Below are positions 33,739 to 42,064 of a stretch of DNA of 64,000 bases, in pieces; within the stretch, counting starts at the first letter, position 1; every line of letters starts with the position of its first letter. A program made the position numbers and the translations under genes. Under the pieces are notes generated by a model, which saw only the letters and a list, made by a program, of their open reading frames with translations, did no database searches and was not told the DNA's origin. This DNA comes from Streptomyces griseorubiginosus. Its GTDB lineage: Bacteria > Actinomycetota > Actinomycetes > Streptomycetales > Streptomycetaceae. The DNA is taken from contig NZ_KQ948745.1 in assembly GCF_001514195.1 (NCBI RefSeq), positions 1-64,000 of the forward strand, in the 5' to 3' direction.

Positions 33739-35298
33739 TTGACAACGCAATACAGCGTGCAGGAATCGGCGCCGGCGACCGAGGCGGAGGGCTGGGCGGG
33801 CAGCCGTCGGGCGCCGCGCAAGCACCGGCTGCTCAGATGGTCCGCGACCACGCTCTCGGTGCTGATACTCGCCGTGGCCGGGACCGGCTACGTGTACTAC
33901 CGGCACCTCAACTCCCAGATCCAGCACGACGATCTGAACCTCGGGGACAACAAGGTCGCCGGACCGACGCCGAACGCCGCCGGCCAGACCCCGCTGAACA
34001 TCCTGGTCATCGGCTCCGACGCGCGGGACAACGAGGAGAACCAGAAACTCGGCGGCGCCCGGGAGACCTTCGGCTCCACTCCCCTCGCCGATGTGCAGAT
34101 GCTGCTGCACGTGTCCGCCGACCGCAGCAACATGTCGGTCGTCAGCATGCCCCGCGACACCCTCGTGAAGATCCCCAAGTGCACGGACCCCGACGACGGC
34201 AAGGTGTACGCGGCGAGCGAGGGCCGGGTGATGACCAACCAGAGCCTCGGCCACGGCGGGCCCGGCTGCACGGTGGCCACCTGGCAGGAGCTCACCGGCA
34301 TCCACATCGACCACTTCATGATGGTCGACTTCTCCGGTGTGGTGTCCATGGCCGACGCCATCGGCGGTGTCCCGGTCTGCGTGGACGCCAACATCCTGTC
34401 CCGGGACAGCCAGGGCCACGGCTCCGGACTGAAGCTGCGGAAGGGCACCCACCCCGTCAAGGGCGTGCAGGCCCTCCAGTGGCTGCGCACCCGCTACGGC
34501 TTCGAGGACGGCAGCGACCTCGCCCGCGCCAAGGCCCAGCACATGTACATGAACTCGATGGTCCGCCAGCTGCGCGAGAACGCGACCCTGAGCAGCCCCA
34601 ACAAGCTGCGCAAGCTCGCCGACAAGGCCACCGAGGCGATCACCGTCGACCCGGACCTCGCCGGCGTCAAGCAGCTCTACGACCTCAGCAACGAGCTGCG
34701 CAAGGTGGAGCCCGCGCGGATCACCATGACGACCATGCCGAACCGGTACGTCGGTGCGCGCGTGGAGCCCACCGAGGACGCCGAGCAGCTGTTCCGGCTG
34801 GTGCGCGAGGACATCGCGCTGGACGGCAAGGACGCGAAGAAGGCGACCGCGGAGAAGTCCGAGGAGACCTCGGCCGACCCGGCCGCCGCGAAGGACGAGA
34901 TCGGGATCCTCGTCCAGAACGGCACCCGCACCAGCACCCTGGCCGCGGCGAGCGGACGCGCGAGCACGGTGGCCGGGCTGCTGACCGGGAAGGGCTACAC
35001 CAAGGCGTCCTCCGACCGGTCCGCCTCCCTCAGCGAGGCGCGGACACTGGTGCGCTACCCGAGCGCCGAGCTGGAGGGCGACGCCCGGGCGGTCGCCAAG
35101 TCCCTGGGAATCCCGATGAGTTCGGTGAAGAAGTCCACCGACGTCTCCGGGGTCACGCTCGTCGTCGGCGCGGACTGGCGCGAGGGGACGACGTACAAGG
35201 CACCCGAGCAGGACGACACCACCCCGAAGACGGCGGAGGCCCTCAACGGGGCGGACGAGTCGGCCTGCATGCACGTGAACCCCGGGTTCACCTGGTGA
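33739..35298 (+). CDS. LCP family protein with LytR_C domain, LCP5 (type B)
   Basis: The 519-residue paralogue of LCP3 has a basic N-terminus (RRAPRKHRLLRWSATT), one membrane helix, an LCP domain (LNILVIGSDARDNEEN; DVQMLLHVSADRSN; SMPRDTLVKIPKC; WLRTRYGFEDGSDLARAKAQH) and a LytR_C domain (EIGILVQNGTRTSTLA; SLGIPMSSVKKSTDVSG). It ends ACMHVNPGFTW. TTG at 33739 (LTTQYSVQES) is preferred because GGGAGG precedes it at the same place as in LCP3. ATG at 33700 lacks a ribosome site. It is followed by a strong hairpin shared with the convergent glycosyltransferase gene. Confidence 0.88.
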   Translation: MTTQYSVQESAPATEAEGWAGSRRAPRKHRLLRWSATTLSVLILAVAGTGYVYYRHLNSQIQHDDLNLGDNKVAGPTPNAAGQTPLNILVIGSDARDNEENQKLGGARETFGSTPLADVQMLLHVSADRSNMSVVSMPRDTLVKIPKCTDPDDGKVYAASEGRVMTNQSLGHGGPGCTVATWQELTGIHIDHFMMVDFSGVVSMADAIGGVPVCVDANILSRDSQGHGSGLKLRKGTHPVKGVQALQWLRTRYGFEDGSDLARAKAQHMYMNSMVRQLRENATLSSPNKLRKLADKATEAITVDPDLAGVKQLYDLSNELRKVEPARITMTTMPNRYVGARVEPTEDAEQLFRLVREDIALDGKDAKKATAEKSEETSADPAAAKDEIGILVQNGTRTSTLAAASGRASTVAGLLTGKGYTKASSDRSASLSEARTLVRYPSAELEGDARAVAKSLGIPMSSVKKSTDVSGVTLVVGADWREGTTYKAPEQDDTTPKTAEALNGADESACMHVNPGFTW

Positions 35299-35300
35299 GG

Positions 35301-35339
35301 TGCCCCCGGGGTCAGCAGGTGAGGTGAACCCCGGGGGCA
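35301..35339. terminator. Bidirectional terminator between convergent genes
   Basis: Perfect 12-base arms TGCCCCCGGGGT (35301-35312) and ACCCCGGGGGCA (35328-35339) with a 15-base loop lie between the LCP5 stop and the glycosyltransferase stop. Confidence 0.8.
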
Positions 35340-35350
35340 GCAGGTGAGGT

Positions 35351-36379
35351 TCAGACCTCGTTCAGCACGGCGGGTCGTCGGGAGGCGATGACCCGCCGGG
35401 CGAGCGACCGCGGGCTCGTCAGGAAGCCGTACCCCCAGCACATGTGCATGGTGGCGAGGGCCACGGGGATCTGGAGCCGCGCCTTCAGCGGCAGCCCCCT
35501 GCCCGCGGGCAGCGAGCCGAGGACGATCGCCGCGAGGTAGCCGCCCGGGATCACGAAACCGAGCGGGGTCAGCGCGGCGCCCACCACGATCCCGGCCGCG
35601 ATCGCGCACACCGCGGTCGGCGGGGCGAGGTAGCGCAGGTTGATGGAGCCCTCGTGGTAGCGGGCGACGACGTGCCGCCAGCGGCCGTAGTCCTTGTACT
35701 GCTTGGCGAGGGCCTTCACCGACGGCCTCGGGCGGTACGACACCCTGAGCTCGGGCGAGAACCAGATCAGCCCGCCCGCCTCGCGGATCCGGAAGTTGAG
35801 CTCCCAGTCCTGCGCGCGGATGAACTCCTCGTTGTAGCCGCCCTGTTGCTCCAGCGCCTCGCGCCGGAACACCCCGAGGTACACGGTCTCGGCGGCCTGT
35901 GCCTCGCCGCCCGTGTGGAAGGCCGCGTTGCCGACGCCGATCTTCGAGGTCATCGCGGCGGCGACCGCGCGCTCCCAGTCGTTCTCGCCCTCGGCGTGCA
36001 TGATGCCGCCGACGTTCTGCGCGCCGGTCTCCTCCAGGAGCCGTACCGCGGTCGCGATGTAGTTCGGCGAGAGCATGCCGTGCCCGTCGACGCGGACCAC
36101 GATCGGGTGCCGGGAGGCCTTGATCGCGGCGTTGAGGGCGGCCGGCGTGCGGCCGGTCGGGTTCGGGACGGTGTGCACGCGCGGGTCGTCCGCCACGAGC
36201 TGGGCCGCGATCTCGTCCGTGCGGTCCGTGGACGGACCCAGGGCGATCACGACCTCCATCTCGCCGGCGTACTCCTGCGCGAGGATCGCTTGGACGGCTC
36301 CGCGCAGATGCCGCTCCTCGTTGAGGACGGGCATGATCACAGAAACGGCGGGGAGTCGCACGTCGGGCTTGGCGTTCAT
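35351..36379 (-). CDS. Glycosyltransferase family 2
   Basis: The 342-residue protein has a GT-A fold: SVIMPVLNEERHLRGAV near residue 13, GPSTDRTDEIAAQL, an acidic VRVDGHGMLSPNYI near 95 (DxH in place of the usual DxD), and AQDWELNFRIREAGG near 190. Two hydrophobic segments near the C-terminus (AVCAIAAGIVVGAALTPLG; YLAAIVLGSLP) anchor it to the membrane. It resembles ExoA/succinoglycan-type transferases. The acceptor is unknown. Its place inside an LCP cluster suggests it builds the glycan that LCP proteins attach. Start is ATG at 36379. Confidence 0.9.
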   Translation of the reverse strand: MNAKPDVRLPAVSVIMPVLNEERHLRGAVQAILAQEYAGEMEVVIALGPSTDRTDEIAAQLVADDPRVHTVPNPTGRTPAALNAAIKASRHPIVVRVDGHGMLSPNYIATAVRLLEETGAQNVGGIMHAEGENDWERAVAAAMTSKIGVGNAAFHTGGEAQAAETVYLGVFRREALEQQGGYNEEFIRAQDWELNFRIREAGGLIWFSPELRVSYRPRPSVKALAKQYKDYGRWRHVVARYHEGSINLRYLAPPTAVCAIAAGIVVGAALTPLGFVIPGGYLAAIVLGSLPAGRGLPLKARLQIPVALATMHMCWGYGFLTSPRSLARRVIASRRPAVLNEV

Positions 36380-36510
36380 AGGGGGCTCACGTTACCGCGA
36401 ACGGGGGACACCGATGCGCCCCGCCCGGGGCGGTGCCCCTCGTCGCAGATCGTATCGGCCTACGGTGCTCACGATCCCTCGTTCGGCTGCCCTCGCGGAG
36501 GTGTTCCCGC

Positions 36511-37971
36511 ATGCCCACCACGCCGCCCCGCCCCTCCGCCGCCCGCCCTCGCCCCCCGCAGCGCCGCCCCGCGCGGCCCCCGGTACGCCGCAAGCGACCG
36601 CGCTGGGCCCTGCGGGCGGCGACCACGCTCTCCGTCGTCGTGCTCGCCTCCGCCGGCATCGGGCACGCGGTGATGACCAGTCTCGACGCGGACATCGCAC
36701 GCGTGGACCCCTTCAAGGACATGAAGAACCGGCCCCGCGCCGGACACGGCATGAACGTGCTCCTGGTCGGCACCGACGGCCGCGACAAGATCACCGAGGA
36801 GGAGCGGCAGAAGTACCGGCTGGGCGGCGCGCCCTGCCACTGCACCGACACCATCATGATCGTGCACATCTCGGAGGACCGGGAGCGGGCGAGCGTGGTG
36901 AGCCTGCCGCGCGACTCGTACGCGATGACGCCCTCGCACGTCGACGCCACCACCGGGGAACGCCACCAGGGGCATCCCATCAAGATCAACGCGGCGTACG
37001 CGGAGGGCGGGCCCCAGCTCACGGTCCGGACCGTGGAGTCCATGACCCACGTGAAGATCGACCACTACCTGGAGGTCGACTTCACCAGCTTCATGAAGAC
37101 GGTGGACGTCCTCGGCGGCGTCGAGATCTGCAACGCCGACCCGCTGAAGGACGCCTACACCGGCCTCGACCTGGCACCCGGCCGGCACCGGCTGATGGGC
37201 GGCGAGGCACTCCAGTACGTCCGCTCCCGGCACGCCGACGGCTCCTCCGACCTCGGCCGGATGAAACGCCAGCAACGCTTCCTCGCGGCGCTGATCGACC
37301 GGGCGACGTCCTCCGGGATCCTGCTGAACCCGATGAGGTTCCGTGACGTGACCCGGGCCGTCCTCGGCTCCGTGCGCGCCGACAAGGGCTTCGGCACGGA
37401 CGAACTGCTCGACCTGGGCCGGGCGATGCGGAACTTCTCCCCGTCCTCCTCGGAGTTCACGACCGTGCCGATCGGCCAGATGGGATACCTCGTCAAGGGC
37501 GTCGGCTCGACGCTGAAGTGGGACCCCGCGAAGTCGGCGCAGCTCTTCAAGGCCCTGCGCGAGGACCAGCCGCTCGCCGCGCACAAGCCGCGCAGCAAGG
37601 CGCTGCTGGTCCCGGTCTCCCCGCAGCAGATCCGCGTCCAGGTCGAGAACGGCACGGCGAGGACGGGACTCGGCCAGCGGGTCGACGCGGCGCTGGCGGC
37701 CACGGGTTTCCGCACGACGGGCACCCCGACGAACTCGGCCACCCCCACCACGAAGCGCACCCTGATCACCTACGACCCCCGCTGGGACCGCTCGGCCCGC
37801 TCCCTGGCCGCGGCCCTGCCCGGCAGCGAACTGCGGGCGGTGCCCGGGCAGGGGGCCGTGCTGAAGGTGGTCGCGGGGACGGACTTCGAGCGCGTACGGA
37901 AGGTTCGGGCCGAGGACGAGTTGCAGGGGGAGTTCGGGGTGGTCACGGGGGATGAGGTGGGGTGTGTTTAG
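36511..37971 (+). CDS. LCP family protein with LytR_C domain, LCP6
   Basis: A 486-residue protein with a Pro/Arg-rich cytoplasmic N-terminus, one membrane helix near residue 38-55 and an LCP domain (MNVLLVGTDGRDK; CTDTIMIVHISEDRERASV; SLPRDSYAMTPSH; KINAAYAEGGPQLTVRTVE; YVRSRHADGSSDLGRMKRQQR). A short LytR_C-like domain follows (QIRVQVENGTARTGLG). Unlike LCP1-LCP5 it has the classical KINAAYAEGG loop, but it keeps the cysteine in GVEIC and the C-terminal one (GCV). ATG at 36511 follows GCGGAGGTG. It diverges from the glycosyltransferase gene across 131 bp. Confidence 0.92.
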   Translation: MPTTPPRPSAARPRPPQRRPARPPVRRKRPRWALRAATTLSVVVLASAGIGHAVMTSLDADIARVDPFKDMKNRPRAGHGMNVLLVGTDGRDKITEEERQKYRLGGAPCHCTDTIMIVHISEDRERASVVSLPRDSYAMTPSHVDATTGERHQGHPIKINAAYAEGGPQLTVRTVESMTHVKIDHYLEVDFTSFMKTVDVLGGVEICNADPLKDAYTGLDLAPGRHRLMGGEALQYVRSRHADGSSDLGRMKRQQRFLAALIDRATSSGILLNPMRFRDVTRAVLGSVRADKGFGTDELLDLGRAMRNFSPSSSEFTTVPIGQMGYLVKGVGSTLKWDPAKSAQLFKALREDQPLAAHKPRSKALLVPVSPQQIRVQVENGTARTGLGQRVDAALAATGFRTTGTPTNSATPTTKRTLITYDPRWDRSARSLAAALPGSELRAVPGQGAVLKVVAGTDFERVRKVRAEDELQGEFGVVTGDEVGCV

Positions 37972-38069
37972 GGGAGGCACCGGCCGGGGGCGTTGGTAAC
38001 GGAATGCGGGTGACCCGGTGTGCCCTGAGGGTGGTCCGGGGTGCATCAAGGGTGATCCGGGACCGGGGG

Positions 38070-38126
38070 TTGATCCGGGGACCCGAGGTTGATCCGGGGA
38101 CCCGAGGTTGATCCGGGGACCCGAGG
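38070..38126. repeat. 19-bp tandem repeat upstream of grpB-like gene
   Basis: Three units of TTGATCCGGGGACCCGAGG start at 38070, 38089 and 38108, with degenerate partial units on each side (GGTGATCCGGG at 38051 and CCGAGGTTGGT at 38121). The array ends about 27 bp before the GTG of the next gene. Confidence 0.95.
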
Positions 38127-38152
38127 TTGGTCAGGCGGCGCAGGATGGGCTG

Positions 38153-38692
38153 GTGTCCGCCGACTTCCGTATCGCCGACTACGACCCCGACTGGCCCCGC
38201 CGGGCCGCCGCCGCGATCGACGCCCTGCGCGGGGCGGCTCCCGGGCTGTTCGTGGAGATCGAGCACATCGGGTCCACGGCCGTTCCGGGGCTGGCCGCCA
38301 AGCCCGTCATCGATCTGATGGCCGCCGTCCGTGACCTCTCGCACACCCGGCCCCACGAGGACGCGCTGGCGGGTCTCGGCTTCCACCCCCACGTCAACGG
38401 GATGACCGACCGGCTGCTGTACGTCCGCGCCCCCGACGGCATCCGCAGTCACGTCCTGCACGTGGTGTCACGGGAAAGCTGGCCGCACCGCAACCAACGG
38501 CTGCTCCGCGACTACCTGCGCGCCCGCCCGGAGGAGGCCGACCGGTACGCGGCCCTCAAGCGGGCGATCGTCGCCTCCAGGACGGCACCAGGCGGGTACG
38601 CGGCGGCGAAGACGCCCCTCGTGCAGGAACTCACGGACCGGGCCCGGGCAGAGCGAGGGCTGCCACCGGAGCCTGTGTGGGAGAAGGGCTGA
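38153..38692 (+). CDS. GrpB family protein (UPF0157, nucleotidyltransferase-like)
   Basis: The 179-residue protein begins VSADFRIADYDPDWPRRAAA and shows the family signature IEHIGSTAVPGLAAKPVIDLM (residues 38-58) and HVLHVVSRESWPHRNQRLLRDYLRA. GrpB proteins have a polymerase-beta-like nucleotidyltransferase fold and are sometimes fused to dephospho-CoA kinase. The function of stand-alone forms is unknown. GTG at 38153 follows AGGATGGG. The gene sits between two tandem-repeat arrays. Its own 3' end seeds the downstream array. Confidence 0.88.
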   Translation: MSADFRIADYDPDWPRRAAAAIDALRGAAPGLFVEIEHIGSTAVPGLAAKPVIDLMAAVRDLSHTRPHEDALAGLGFHPHVNGMTDRLLYVRAPDGIRSHVLHVVSRESWPHRNQRLLRDYLRARPEEADRYAALKRAIVASRTAPGGYAAAKTPLVQELTDRARAERGLPPEPVWEKG

Positions 38693-39061
38693 GCGTGGGC
38701 GTTCCCGGGGCGGGCCGTCCGGGAGCGGGGGTCGCCGCCGGGGCCCGTATCGGAGAGGAGCTGAGCCCGGGAGCTCCCAGGCGACTGGGGGTTCCCGCCC
38801 CGGCCGCATGGGAGAGGGGCTGAGCGCAGGGGCGGCTCCCAGGTCGAGCGGGGGGCTGCCACCGGGCCGGTGCGGGAGAAGGGGCTGACCGCGGGCGTTC
38901 CCGGGGCGGGCCGTCCGGGAGCGGCGGTCGCCACCAGGGCCCGTATCGGAGTGAGGCCGAGCGCGGGAGCTCCCAGGTCGAGCCGGAGGCTGCCCCCGGG
39001 CCCGTGCGGGAGAAGGGCTGAGCGCGGGCGTTGCCGGGGCGGGCCGTCCGGGAGCGGGGGT
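38660..39061. repeat. Complex tandem array seeded by a gene 3' end
   Basis: The last codons and stop of the GrpB gene (CTGCCACCGG...GAGAAGGGCTGAGCG...GGGCGTTCCCGGGGCGGGCC) recur at about 38856 and 38990. Shorter intermediate units based on CCCGTATCGGAG and GGAGCTCCCAGG lie between. The array fills the 411-bp gap up to the thioesterase gene, and I see no protein gene within it. Confidence 0.85.
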
Positions 39062-39103
39062 GGCCGCCGGAGTCCGTGTGGCGGCCCGGGGCCGGTCGTG
39101 TGC

Positions 39104-39682
39104 TCAGTCGTCGAAGCCCTCCGCCGCCCGCTTCTCGCGCAGTTCCTTGATCGCGCGGCGCCTCGCGAGGCGGTGCGTGCGGCGGATCTGGGCCTCCTGG
39201 TAGCGGCGCTCGTCGCGCTCCGTCTCCGGGAGGACCGGAGGGACCCGGCGGGGCCTGCCGTCGGCGTCCACGGCCGCGAAGACCAGGTAGGCCGAGCCGA
39301 CCTGGGTGGCCGGGGTCGACTCGTTCCAGCGCTCGGCGAGGACCCGCACTCCGACCTCCATCGAGGTCCGGCCGGTCCAGTTGACCTGGGCCTTCACATG
39401 GACGAGGTCGCCGACCCGGACCGGCTCCAGGAACGCCATCTCGTCCATGGAGGCGGTGACCGCGGGTCCGCCGCTGTGCCGGCCGGCCACCGCGCCCGCC
39501 GCGTCGTCCACCAGTTTCATGATCACGCCGCCGTGCACCGTACCGAGGAGGTTGGTGTCGGCCTGGGTCATGATGTGGCTCAGCGTGGTGCGAGAAGCCG
39601 AGGTGGGCTTGCCCGGGATCTCCGGAGGCTCCGGGGACTCCGGAGACTCCGGTCCGACGGCGGCGGTGGCCTGGTCTGTCAT
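39104..39682 (-). CDS. Acyl-CoA thioesterase, hotdog fold
   Basis: The 192-residue protein has a Pro/Glu/Ser-rich N-terminal 28 residues. A hotdog domain of the YciA/BACH type follows (TQADTNLLGTVHGGVIMKLVDDAAG near residue 40, with the catalytic-type Asp in the long helix; FLEPVRVGDLVHVKAQVNWTGRTSMEVGV). A charged C-terminal helix ends it. It should hydrolyse fatty acyl-CoA thioesters in the cytosol, and chain-length preference cannot be judged. It diverges from LCP7 with 118 bp between starts. Start is ATG at 39682. Confidence 0.9.
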   Translation of the reverse strand: MTDQATAAVGPESPESPEPPEIPGKPTSASRTTLSHIMTQADTNLLGTVHGGVIMKLVDDAAGAVAGRHSGGPAVTASMDEMAFLEPVRVGDLVHVKAQVNWTGRTSMEVGVRVLAERWNESTPATQVGSAYLVFAAVDADGRPRRVPPVLPETERDERRYQEAQIRRTHRLARRRAIKELREKRAAEGFDD

Positions 39683-39800
39683 GGCCCCACCCTATGCCGT
39701 GATGACAATTCGGGAATTTGTGTCAGCTTGGCAACAGCGGTGACCTGATTTTCCGACGGCCCTTGTATAGGGCCCGGCGGGTACCGGCACACTGGGGCCC

Positions 39801-41072
39801 ATGAACGATTGGCCCGAGGGATGGTCCGGCGACAACCGCGGCGACCGGTACGGACGCGGCAGCGCGAGCGCACAGCCCGAGAGCGCCCGCGTGATGCGCC
39901 AGGTGCGCCGCGGCCAGGCGCCGCCGTACAACGCCGGCGTGCCCCAACAACAGGGGTACGTCAACGGCCAGGGCCACGGTGACTACGACGGGTACGACAG
40001 CGGCTACAACACCGGCCAGGTGTACGGCAGCCCCGGCGGCGCCGGCCACGGCGGTCCCGGTGACCCGGTGGGCGGCCGGGGTCCGCGTCCCGCGCCGAAC
40101 TGGCGCAAGCGGATCAAGTGGACCGCGATCGTGGTGATCACCGGGCTGGTCGTGACGACCGTCGGCACCTACTTCTGGGCCGACTCCAAGCTCAACCGCG
40201 AGGTCGACCTGTCCAAGGTCATCGACCGGCCGGAACAGGGCGACGGCACCAACTACCTGATCGTCGGCTCCGACAGCCGCGCCGGGCTCTCCTCCGCGCA
40301 GAAGAAGCAGCTGCACACCGGCTCCGCCGAGGGCAAGCGCACCGACTCGATGATGATCCTGCACACCGGCAGCAACGGCGACACGCTGATCTCGCTGCCG
40401 CGTGACTCGGACGTGGAGATCCCGACCTTCGTCGGCTCCGAGTCCGGCAAGACGTACAAGGGCACCGGCCGGCACGTGAAGCTGAACGCCGCGTACGCCG
40501 AGGACGGCCCCGAACTGCTGGTGCGCACGGTGGAGTTCAACACCGGGCTGCGCATCGACCACTACGTCGAGATCGGCTTCGCCGGCTTCGCGAGCATCGT
40601 GGACGCGGTCGGCGGTGTCGAGATCGACATCGACAAGGGGTTCAAGGACAAGTACTCCGGCGCCGACTTCAAGGCGGGCAAGCAGACGCTGAACGGCGAC
40701 CAGGCGCTCGCCTTCGTCCGCACCCGGCACGCCTTCGCCGCGTCCGACCTCCAGCGGACCAAGAACCAGCAGAAGTTCCTCGCGGCCCTCGCCCACCAGG
40801 TGGCCACCCCGGGCACGGTCCTCAACCCGTTCAAGCTCTACCCGACGCTCGGCGCGGGCCTGGACTCGCTCATCGTCGACAAGGACATGGGCCTGTACGA
40901 CCTGGGCTCGATGTTCTTCGCGATGAAGGGCGTCAACGGCGGCGACGGCACCTCGCTGAACATGCCGATCTCCGGGTCCACCGGCGGCAACCTCGTCTGG
41001 GACAAGGCGAAGGTGAAGCAGCTGGTCCAGGAGCTGAACAACGACGAGAAGGTCACGGTCACGGGCAACTGA
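39801..41072 (+). CDS. LCP family protein, cysteine-free, LCP7
   Basis: The 423-residue protein has a cytoplasmic tail of about 100 residues rich in Gly, Tyr and Gln (YVNGQGHGDYDGYDSGYN), a membrane helix near 108-127 and an LCP domain (NYLIVGSDSRAGLS; KRTDSMMILHTGSNGD; SLPRDSDVEIP; KLNAAYAEDGPELLVRTVE; AFVRTRHAFAASDLQRTKNQQK). There is no LytR_C domain. It contains no cysteine at all, unlike the other six LCP proteins here. A perfect GGCCCT/AGGGCC inverted repeat with a five-base loop (39758-39774) overlaps the likely -10 region. A strong terminator follows. Confidence 0.92.
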   Translation: MNDWPEGWSGDNRGDRYGRGSASAQPESARVMRQVRRGQAPPYNAGVPQQQGYVNGQGHGDYDGYDSGYNTGQVYGSPGGAGHGGPGDPVGGRGPRPAPNWRKRIKWTAIVVITGLVVTTVGTYFWADSKLNREVDLSKVIDRPEQGDGTNYLIVGSDSRAGLSSAQKKQLHTGSAEGKRTDSMMILHTGSNGDTLISLPRDSDVEIPTFVGSESGKTYKGTGRHVKLNAAYAEDGPELLVRTVEFNTGLRIDHYVEIGFAGFASIVDAVGGVEIDIDKGFKDKYSGADFKAGKQTLNGDQALAFVRTRHAFAASDLQRTKNQQKFLAALAHQVATPGTVLNPFKLYPTLGAGLDSLIVDKDMGLYDLGSMFFAMKGVNGGDGTSLNMPISGSTGGNLVWDKAKVKQLVQELNNDEKVTVTGN

Positions 41073-41087
41073 CCGCGACAGACACAG

Positions 41088-41118
41088 CGAAGGGCCGGTC
41101 AGGCGGACCGGCCCTTCG
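41088..41118 (+). terminator. Hairpin terminator after LCP7
   Basis: Perfect 13-base arms (CGAAGGGCCGGTC and its complement) with a five-base loop lie 16 bp after the LCP7 stop. The right arm continues into a 16-bp tandem repeat. Confidence 0.85.
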
Positions 41119-41174
41119 CCGTGTCCGCCCTTCGCCGCGTCCGTCCTTCGCCGCGTCCGTCCTTCGCCGTGTCC
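41111..41174. repeat. 16-bp tandem repeat grown from a terminator arm
   Basis: Four 16-bp units (GNCCTTCGCCGNGTCC) start at 41111, 41127, 41143 and 41159. The first lies partly in the terminator's right arm and the last touches the stop of the convergent methyltransferase gene. Confidence 0.9.
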
Positions 41175-41177
41175 GCC

Positions 41178-41993
41178 CTACGCCCGCCGGGCCGAGCCCA
41201 GCGGCGCGGTGTGCGGCAGCACCAACCGGCCCTCCCCGTCGGCGAGTTCGGCCGCGAGACGGTCGTACTCGCGCCTGATCCGTACGACGGTCCCGGGGCT
41301 CTGCGAGGTGACGACCAGCCCGATGGTGCCGATGCCCGCGGCGGCCCCGCTCCACCACTCCTCGGCGGTGGGACGGTGCTCCCACACCACCTCCGCGCAC
41401 CGCGCGTCGACGAGGCCGGCCTCCGCGAGCAGCGCCGCGAACCCCTCCGCCGTACGGCCGAAGTCCTCGTCCGGGGCGAGGCGGGGCAGGTGGTCCGGCG
41501 GCACCGCCCCCGCGGCCTCGCAGGCCCGCCCGAGCAGCTCCATCCCGCTCTGGCGGCCGCCGGCCCAGATGGTCAGGGCCGCGCTGCCACCCGGACGCAA
41601 AACTCTCCGCAGCTCCGCCAGCGCGGTGCGGGGGCGGCCGACGTGGTTGAGCACGAAGTTGCCGACGACGGCGTCGAACTCGGCATCCGGGTAAGGGAGT
41701 TCGGGCAGTACGCCGATCCGTGCGTCGACTCCGGCGGTGCGGGCCGCCGCGACCATCCCCGCGTCGGCGTCCACCGCGCTCACCCGTGCCCCGCGCGCCA
41801 CCGCGGCCAGCGCCGCCGTACCGGTGCCGGTGCCGACGTCCAGCACACGTGTGCCCGCCCCGATCCCGGCCGCGTCCAGCAGGGCGGGAACCGGGTGCGC
41901 GCACAGCCGCGCGAAGCTGCCCGCGTACGCCTCCGACCGCCCCGACCACATCGTCCGCTCGGCCGCGTCGAAGGCCTCTGTCGCACTCGTCAT
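41178..41993 (-). CDS. Class I SAM-dependent methyltransferase
   Basis: The 271-residue protein starts MTSATEAFDAAERTMWSGRS. Motif I is RVLDVGTGTGTAALAA near residue 48, an acidic SAM-ribose residue lies in VSAVDADAGMV, and motif IV-like FDAVVGNFVLNHVGRP is near 110. It resembles small-molecule or UbiE/COQ5-type methyltransferases. The substrate is unknown. ATG at 41993 is chosen, although the frame stays open far upstream because of GC bias. The Cys-rich copper protein lies 71 bp upstream on the same strand. Confidence 0.85.
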   Translation of the reverse strand: MTSATEAFDAAERTMWSGRSEAYAGSFARLCAHPVPALLDAAGIGAGTRVLDVGTGTGTAALAAVARGARVSAVDADAGMVAAARTAGVDARIGVLPELPYPDAEFDAVVGNFVLNHVGRPRTALAELRRVLRPGGSAALTIWAGGRQSGMELLGRACEAAGAVPPDHLPRLAPDEDFGRTAEGFAALLAEAGLVDARCAEVVWEHRPTAEEWWSGAAAGIGTIGLVVTSQSPGTVVRIRREYDRLAAELADGEGRLVLPHTAPLGSARRA

Positions 41994-42064
41994 GGCGCCA
42001 GCCTGCCGCAGACGGGGTCGGAGGCACCCGACGGGGGGGCACCTCCGACCCTGGGCGACCGACG

